A DNA stretch of 17,682 bases from an uncultured Rhodocyclaceae bacterium. Its GTDB lineage: Bacteria > Pseudomonadota > Gammaproteobacteria > Burkholderiales > Rhodocyclaceae. The notes under the pieces were generated by a model. It saw only the letters and a list, made by a program, of their open reading frames with translations, did no database searches and was not told the origin of the DNA. The stretch is from NCBI GenBank assembly GCA_937892345.1, contig CALAGF010000133.1, positions 1-17,682 of the forward strand, in the 5' to 3' direction. Positions 13,982-17,682 of the stretch are shown in pieces; the first letter of the stretch is position 1; the number at the start of each line of letters is the position of its first letter. The position numbers and the translations under genes are program-made.

Positions 13982-14488
13982 ATGATGGAAGTGATGACCC
14001 ACAATAGCGCGGCAGCCACAGGCGAAGAAGACCTGGCAGCAAGCGAGTACCTGACCTTCACGCTGGGCAGTGAGGAGTACGCAATCGATATCCTCAAGGT
14101 TCAGGAAATCCGTGGTTACGAGCAACCCACCCTGATTGCCAATGCGCCGTCCTTTATCAAGGGCGTGATCAATCTGCGCGGCATCATCGTGCCCATTGTC
14201 GACCTGCGCATCAAATTCAACTTGGGCAAGGTCGAGTACACGCCATTTACCGTCGTGATCATCCTCAATGTCGCCGGTCGGGTGATCGGTGCCGTGGTTG
14301 ACAGCGTTTCCGATGTGATTTCGCTGACGCCGGCGCAGATTCGTCAGGCACCGGATTTCTCGGGAACCTTTGATACCAAGTACATCCAGGGGTTGGCCGC
14401 CATCGATACCCGGATGTTGATCGTGACCGATATCGAACGTCTGATGACCAGTGCGGATATGGCGCTGATTGATTCCGCTGCAGAATAG
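13982..14488 (+). CDS. cheW: Chemotaxis coupling protein CheW
   Basis: Adaptor joining chemoreceptors to CheA in signalling arrays. The 168 residues form one CheW domain (about 22-158), with the receptor-binding INLRGIIVPIVDLR block (63-76, Arg66 equal to the key arginine of the family) and YIQGLAAIDTRMLIVTDIE (134-152). The ribosome site AAGGAG (13973-13978) precedes two tandem ATGs (13982, 13985); spacing favours the second, but either gives the same protein to within one residue, and an ATG at 13994 is also possible. It follows cheA by 18 bases and precedes a chemoreceptor by 24. Confidence 0.97.
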   Translation: MMEVMTHNSAAATGEEDLAASEYLTFTLGSEEYAIDILKVQEIRGYEQPTLIANAPSFIKGVINLRGIIVPIVDLRIKFNLGKVEYTPFTVVIILNVAGRVIGAVVDSVSDVISLTPAQIRQAPDFSGTFDTKYIQGLAAIDTRMLIVTDIERLMTSADMALIDSAAE

Positions 14489-14512
14489 CCCCGGTTTGAA
14501 GAGAGTTTGAGC

Positions 14513-16861
14513 ATGCCCAATCTTCGCAACATGAAAATCGGTAGCCGCCTGATTCTGGCAACGGTCGGGGCCTTGGGGCTGATGCTGACCTTCGTGATCA
14601 TCGCGCTGTTCGGACTGCGCATGATTAGCGACAAGGCCGAGCATATTGCCGGCAATGCCTCCGAGATCACGCGGCAGGCACTGGAAATGGAAACGCGTGG
14701 ACTCAGTATCGGCAACAACATGCGCGACATGATGTTGTACGAGGAGATTGATCGTCAGCGTGCAGAGCGCGAACGTGCGGATACGACCTTTAAGCAGGTT
14801 CGCGAACTCGAAGGCGCGATTGGTCAGCGACTGGAGAGCGCCGAACTCAAAGCCGCATTTGCCAAAATTGCGCCAATGCGGGACAAGGCCGCAGCGGTTA
14901 CTGCCAAACTGGCTGAATTGATTCGTGTAGGTGACAGGGGGGCAGTCGACACCTATTTTTCGTCGGATTTCAAACCGGCGATGCAATCCTGGTCGGACGC
15001 CATCGCGGGGCTGGTGCATCAAGTCCATGCGGAAAATACGGCGGGTCTTGCCGCGATCGCTGATACGCGGTCAAACGTTCAGATGCTGATGATTGCCTTG
15101 ATGGTGATTGCGGTGATAGTCATGCTCCCTTCGGGCATCTGGGTGACTCGCCAGATTACTGGGCCTTTGCATGCTGCGGTTAGCACTGCCAATGCGGTGG
15201 CCAGCGGGAATTTTGACAACACACTGGATCTCTCTGGCAAGGACGAGCCTGCGCAGTTGATGCAGGCGCTGAGTCGGATGCAAGTTGACCTGAAGGCGCG
15301 GACGGAAGAAGAGCATCGGGTTGCCAGCGAGGCACTGCGAATCAAGGTGGCGCTGGATGGCACATCGAACAGTGTGATGGTGGCCGATGTCGATGGCGTA
15401 ATCATTTACTGCAATCAGGCGGTGCTGGACATGATGCGCACGGCAGAAGCCGATTTGCGCAAGGTGCTGCCCAATTTCAGTGCAGACCGGATACTCGGTT
15501 CGAACTTCGATATTTATCACCGTCAGCCCACGCATCAACGCAACATGCTGGCTGGACTCAAGGGCAGTCACCGCTCAGAGATTCAGGTTGGCGGGCGTAC
15601 GTTCTCTCTTGTTGCCAGTCCGATTGTGGGGGAATTGGGTGAACGTCTCGGAACCGTAGTGGAGTGGCTTGATCGTACTGCCGAAGTGGCCATCGAAGAG
15701 GAGGTCAGCGGCATTATCCGTGCGGCAGCCTCCGGTGACTTTTCCCGGCGCATCGCGGCTGACCAGTTGCAGGGCTTCTTCCGGGAAATATCAACGGGCA
15801 TCAACAGTTTGCTCGAAGCCAGTGGCCATGCGCTGGAAGAAGTGGGCGCCATGTTGAATCGCCTGTCCAATGGCGATTTGACACAAAAAATTGAATCCGA
15901 TTACCAGGGCGTGCTGGGGCGTTTGCGTGACGATGCCAATACTACGGTCGACAACCTGCGGGAGATCGTTTTCTCGATCAAGGGTGCGACGGACTCGATC
16001 AATACCGCAGCACAGGAAATTGCCTCGGGCAATCAGGATCTTTCGGGACGCACAGAGCAGCAGGCATCAAGCCTTGAGGAAACTGCTTCGAGCATGGAGC
16101 AATTGACCGGGACGGTACGTCACAACGCCGAAAACTCGCGTACGGCCAACGAGCTCGCAGCCAGTGCCCAGGATGTGGCAGAGCGCGGGGGGGATGTGGT
16201 AGCCAAAGTGGTGGATACGATGTCGGCGATACACCTCTCCAGTAACCGGATTGCCGACATTATCGGCGTGATTGATGGTATCGCCTTCCAGACCAATATT
16301 CTGGCACTCAACGCAGCTGTTGAGGCAGCACGCGCAGGTGAACAGGGACGTGGTTTTGCCGTGGTGGCGACTGAGGTGCGTAACCTCGCCCAGCGGAGTG
16401 CCGGTGCCGCAAAAGAAATCAAAGAGCTGATTTCCGATTCTGTGGACAAGGTTGAACAGGGGAATCGTTTTGCCAATCAAGCCGGCAAGACGATGGCTGA
16501 GGTGGTCAACAGCATTCAACGTGTAGCGCAAATCATGGCCGACATTTCCAATGCGAGCCGCGAGCAGAGTGGTGGCATTGATCAGGTTGGACGTGCAGTG
16601 ACCCAGATGGACGAAATGACGCAGCAAAATGCCGCTTTGGTTGAAGAGGCAGCCGCTGCAGCAGAAAGCCTGGAGGAGCAAGCGCGCAATCTGGTGCAGG
16701 CCGTTTCGGTATTCAGTCTGCCGGGTAGCACAACCGTTGCCACCATCGTGCCTTCGACCCCCAAGCTTGCACTGCCACGGTCAACTCCGGAAAACACGTT
16801 TAAATCGGCATCTCTGCCGCTATTGGATATGCCCGACGATGACGAGTGGGCCGAGTTTTAA
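14513..16861 (+). CDS. Chemoreceptor with 4-helix periplasmic domain, HAMP, Aer2-type heme-PAS and CheR-binding tail
   Basis: Methyl-accepting chemotaxis protein of 782 residues. In order: membrane helix (13-35), periplasmic four-helix-bundle-like domain (36-186), membrane helix (189-211), HAMP (about 212-265), PAS (about 273-390), HAMP-like segments (about 391-490), and signalling domain with the E. coli-type tip (about 590-630). The PAS has YHRQPTHQ, placing His336 and His341 five apart, plus Trp385 in EWLDRT; this matches the heme-coordinating His and gas-gating Trp of P. aeruginosa Aer2 as I recall it. The tail DDDEWAEF fits the x-W-x-x-F pentapeptide that tethers CheR/CheB. ATG 14513 follows GAAGAGAG; a TTG at 14507 is rejected. 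Heme binding is inferred. It is adjacent to cheW and upstream of an Aer-like gene. Confidence 0.9.
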   Translation: MPNLRNMKIGSRLILATVGALGLMLTFVIIALFGLRMISDKAEHIAGNASEITRQALEMETRGLSIGNNMRDMMLYEEIDRQRAERERADTTFKQVRELEGAIGQRLESAELKAAFAKIAPMRDKAAAVTAKLAELIRVGDRGAVDTYFSSDFKPAMQSWSDAIAGLVHQVHAENTAGLAAIADTRSNVQMLMIALMVIAVIVMLPSGIWVTRQITGPLHAAVSTANAVASGNFDNTLDLSGKDEPAQLMQALSRMQVDLKARTEEEHRVASEALRIKVALDGTSNSVMVADVDGVIIYCNQAVLDMMRTAEADLRKVLPNFSADRILGSNFDIYHRQPTHQRNMLAGLKGSHRSEIQVGGRTFSLVASPIVGELGERLGTVVEWLDRTAEVAIEEEVSGIIRAAASGDFSRRIAADQLQGFFREISTGINSLLEASGHALEEVGAMLNRLSNGDLTQKIESDYQGVLGRLRDDANTTVDNLREIVFSIKGATDSINTAAQEIASGNQDLSGRTEQQASSLEETASSMEQLTGTVRHNAENSRTANELAASAQDVAERGGDVVAKVVDTMSAIHLSSNRIADIIGVIDGIAFQTNILALNAAVEAARAGEQGRGFAVVATEVRNLAQRSAGAAKEIKELISDSVDKVEQGNRFANQAGKTMAEVVNSIQRVAQIMADISNASREQSGGIDQVGRAVTQMDEMTQQNAALVEEAAAAAESLEEQARNLVQAVSVFSLPGSTTVATIVPSTPKLALPRSTPENTFKSASLPLLDMPDDDEWAEF

Positions 16862-16892
16862 TCGTAATACATAACAACGAGATGGATGCCTG

Positions 16893-17682
16893 ATGAGAGA
16901 TAACCAGCCTGTAACCAATCGCGAAGTACTGTTGACCGATCAGTCGCTGATCGTTTCCAAGACTGATCTGAAGGGTCGTATTACCTACATCAACAAGGAC
17001 TTCATCGATATCAGCGGCTTTACCGAGGGTGAGCTGATTGGTCAACCGCATAACCTGGTACGCCATCCCGATATGCCGGCAGAGGCATTTGCCGACATGT
17101 GGCAGGACCTTAAAGATGGCCGTCCGTGGACCGGTATGGTCAAGAACCGGTGCAAGAATGGTGACCATTACTGGGTGCTGGCCACTGCAACTCCGATTCG
17201 GGAGGGGGGGCAGGTCACCGGTTACATGTCCGTTCGCCGCTTGCCTTCCCGTCACCAGGTTGAAGCTGCGGAAAGTGCGTATCGCCTGTTCAAGGAAAAG
17301 CGCGCCGGAGGCTTGCGTATTCGCCACGGTGCTGTAGTCAAGGGTGGCGAAGGAATATTTGCCTCGTGGTCCTTGCGACAGAAGTTGCTGAGTGTTTTTG
17401 CCGGGCTGCTGTTCACCATGGTGCTGCTCGCCGGACTAGGCATCTCCGGGATGAAAACCATCGATGGTGCCAGTGATCGCCTGCATAATGAAGCGCTAAA
17501 ACCCACGCAGGCGCTGGCTGTGATTGGTCGCCTGATGGCTGATAACCGCAGTCAGGTCCTCTTGTCTTTGCAGCATGATCCGGCGGGTAAATACGCTGCG
17601 ATGCACGATCATCCTGTCGACTTTCACCTCAAGCAAATCGACACCAATATCGCTGAAATCACGCGGCAATGGGATGTAGATC
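16893..17682 (+). CDS. Aer-like chemoreceptor with FAD-type PAS domain (3' end outside window)
   Basis: Open to the window edge without a stop, so 263 residues are visible. The N-terminal PAS (about 10-115) closely follows E. coli Aer: LVRHPDMPAEAFADMW with Arg57, His58 and Asp60 at the same positions as Aer's FAD-binding residues, Trp79, and MVKNRCKNGDHYWV with Asn85. Aer reads redox state through FAD to steer cells to favourable oxygen or energy levels. After a basic linker comes a membrane helix (about 163-185) and the start of a helical region (GASDRLHNEALKPTQALAVIG..) typical of a periplasmic four-helix bundle, which E. coli Aer lacks. HAMP and signalling domains would lie beyond the edge. 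The ATG at 16893 is 31 bases after the previous receptor and has only a weak ribosome site. Confidence 0.9.
   Translation, partial: MRDNQPVTNREVLLTDQSLIVSKTDLKGRITYINKDFIDISGFTEGELIGQPHNLVRHPDMPAEAFADMWQDLKDGRPWTGMVKNRCKNGDHYWVLATATPIREGGQVTGYMSVRRLPSRHQVEAAESAYRLFKEKRAGGLRIRHGAVVKGGEGIFASWSLRQKLLSVFAGLLFTMVLLAGLGISGMKTIDGASDRLHNEALKPTQALAVIGRLMADNRSQVLLSLQHDPAGKYAAMHDHPVDFHLKQIDTNIAEITRQWDVD

Noticed and set aside
13940..15028. 362-codon minus-strand ORF across cheW and the next receptor
   Set aside because: Antisense to two clear genes, His/Gln-rich composition typical of reverse-strand shadows, no recognisable motif.

Overview
The window looks like a piece of a betaproteobacterial chromosome, probably a Rhodocyclales/Azonexaceae relative such as Dechloromonas. 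That placement is an inference from gene order and protein style, not from a marker gene. It carries two functional blocks in the same orientation: a cbb3-type (high-affinity, microaerobic) terminal oxidase locus at about 1-6550, and a motility/chemotaxis locus at about 7950-17682. Between them lie a poorly characterised TonB-like gene and a Nudix hydrolase, the only minus-strand gene.

Oxidase block. The window opens inside ccoI (copper-exporting P-type ATPase, C-terminal part only), which overlaps ccoS by one base. A strong intrinsic terminator follows. The next intergenic region has an FNR/Anr box (TTGAT-N4-GTCAA) upstream of ccoN, ccoO, ccoQ and ccoP, which encode the complete oxidase and end at a second strong terminator. 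An imperfect 61-bp inverted repeat then sits directly in front of ccoG, which has no obvious Shine-Dalgarno sequence. ccoG (polyferredoxin), ccoH/fixH and a 46-residue single-helix DUF3149-type protein follow, ending at a third hairpin that overlaps the start of the TonB-like ORF. All ligand residues for hemes b and b3, CuB, and the three c-type hemes are visible.

Motility/chemotaxis block. The order is motA, motB, a short membrane-anchored chemoreceptor, cheY, cheA, cheW, a large PAS-containing chemoreceptor, and an Aer-type PAS chemoreceptor cut by the window edge. Gaps are mostly 18-31 bp, so this is probably one operon.

Most interesting points. (1) The large chemoreceptor has a PAS domain with the heme-ligand signature of Pseudomonas aeruginosa Aer2, and the next gene has the FAD-binding RHPD signature of E. 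coli Aer. Two different oxygen/redox sensors therefore stand in tandem, about 10 kb from the microaerobic oxidase. (2) The short chemoreceptor next to cheY carries a D-x3-Q motif like the CheZ phosphatase active site. (3) The CheA linker has six aromatic [FY]GFF repeats whose DNA has diverged at synonymous positions while the peptide is kept. (4) The ccoG leader hairpin and the small DUF3149 protein are plausible undescribed parts of the oxidase assembly system.
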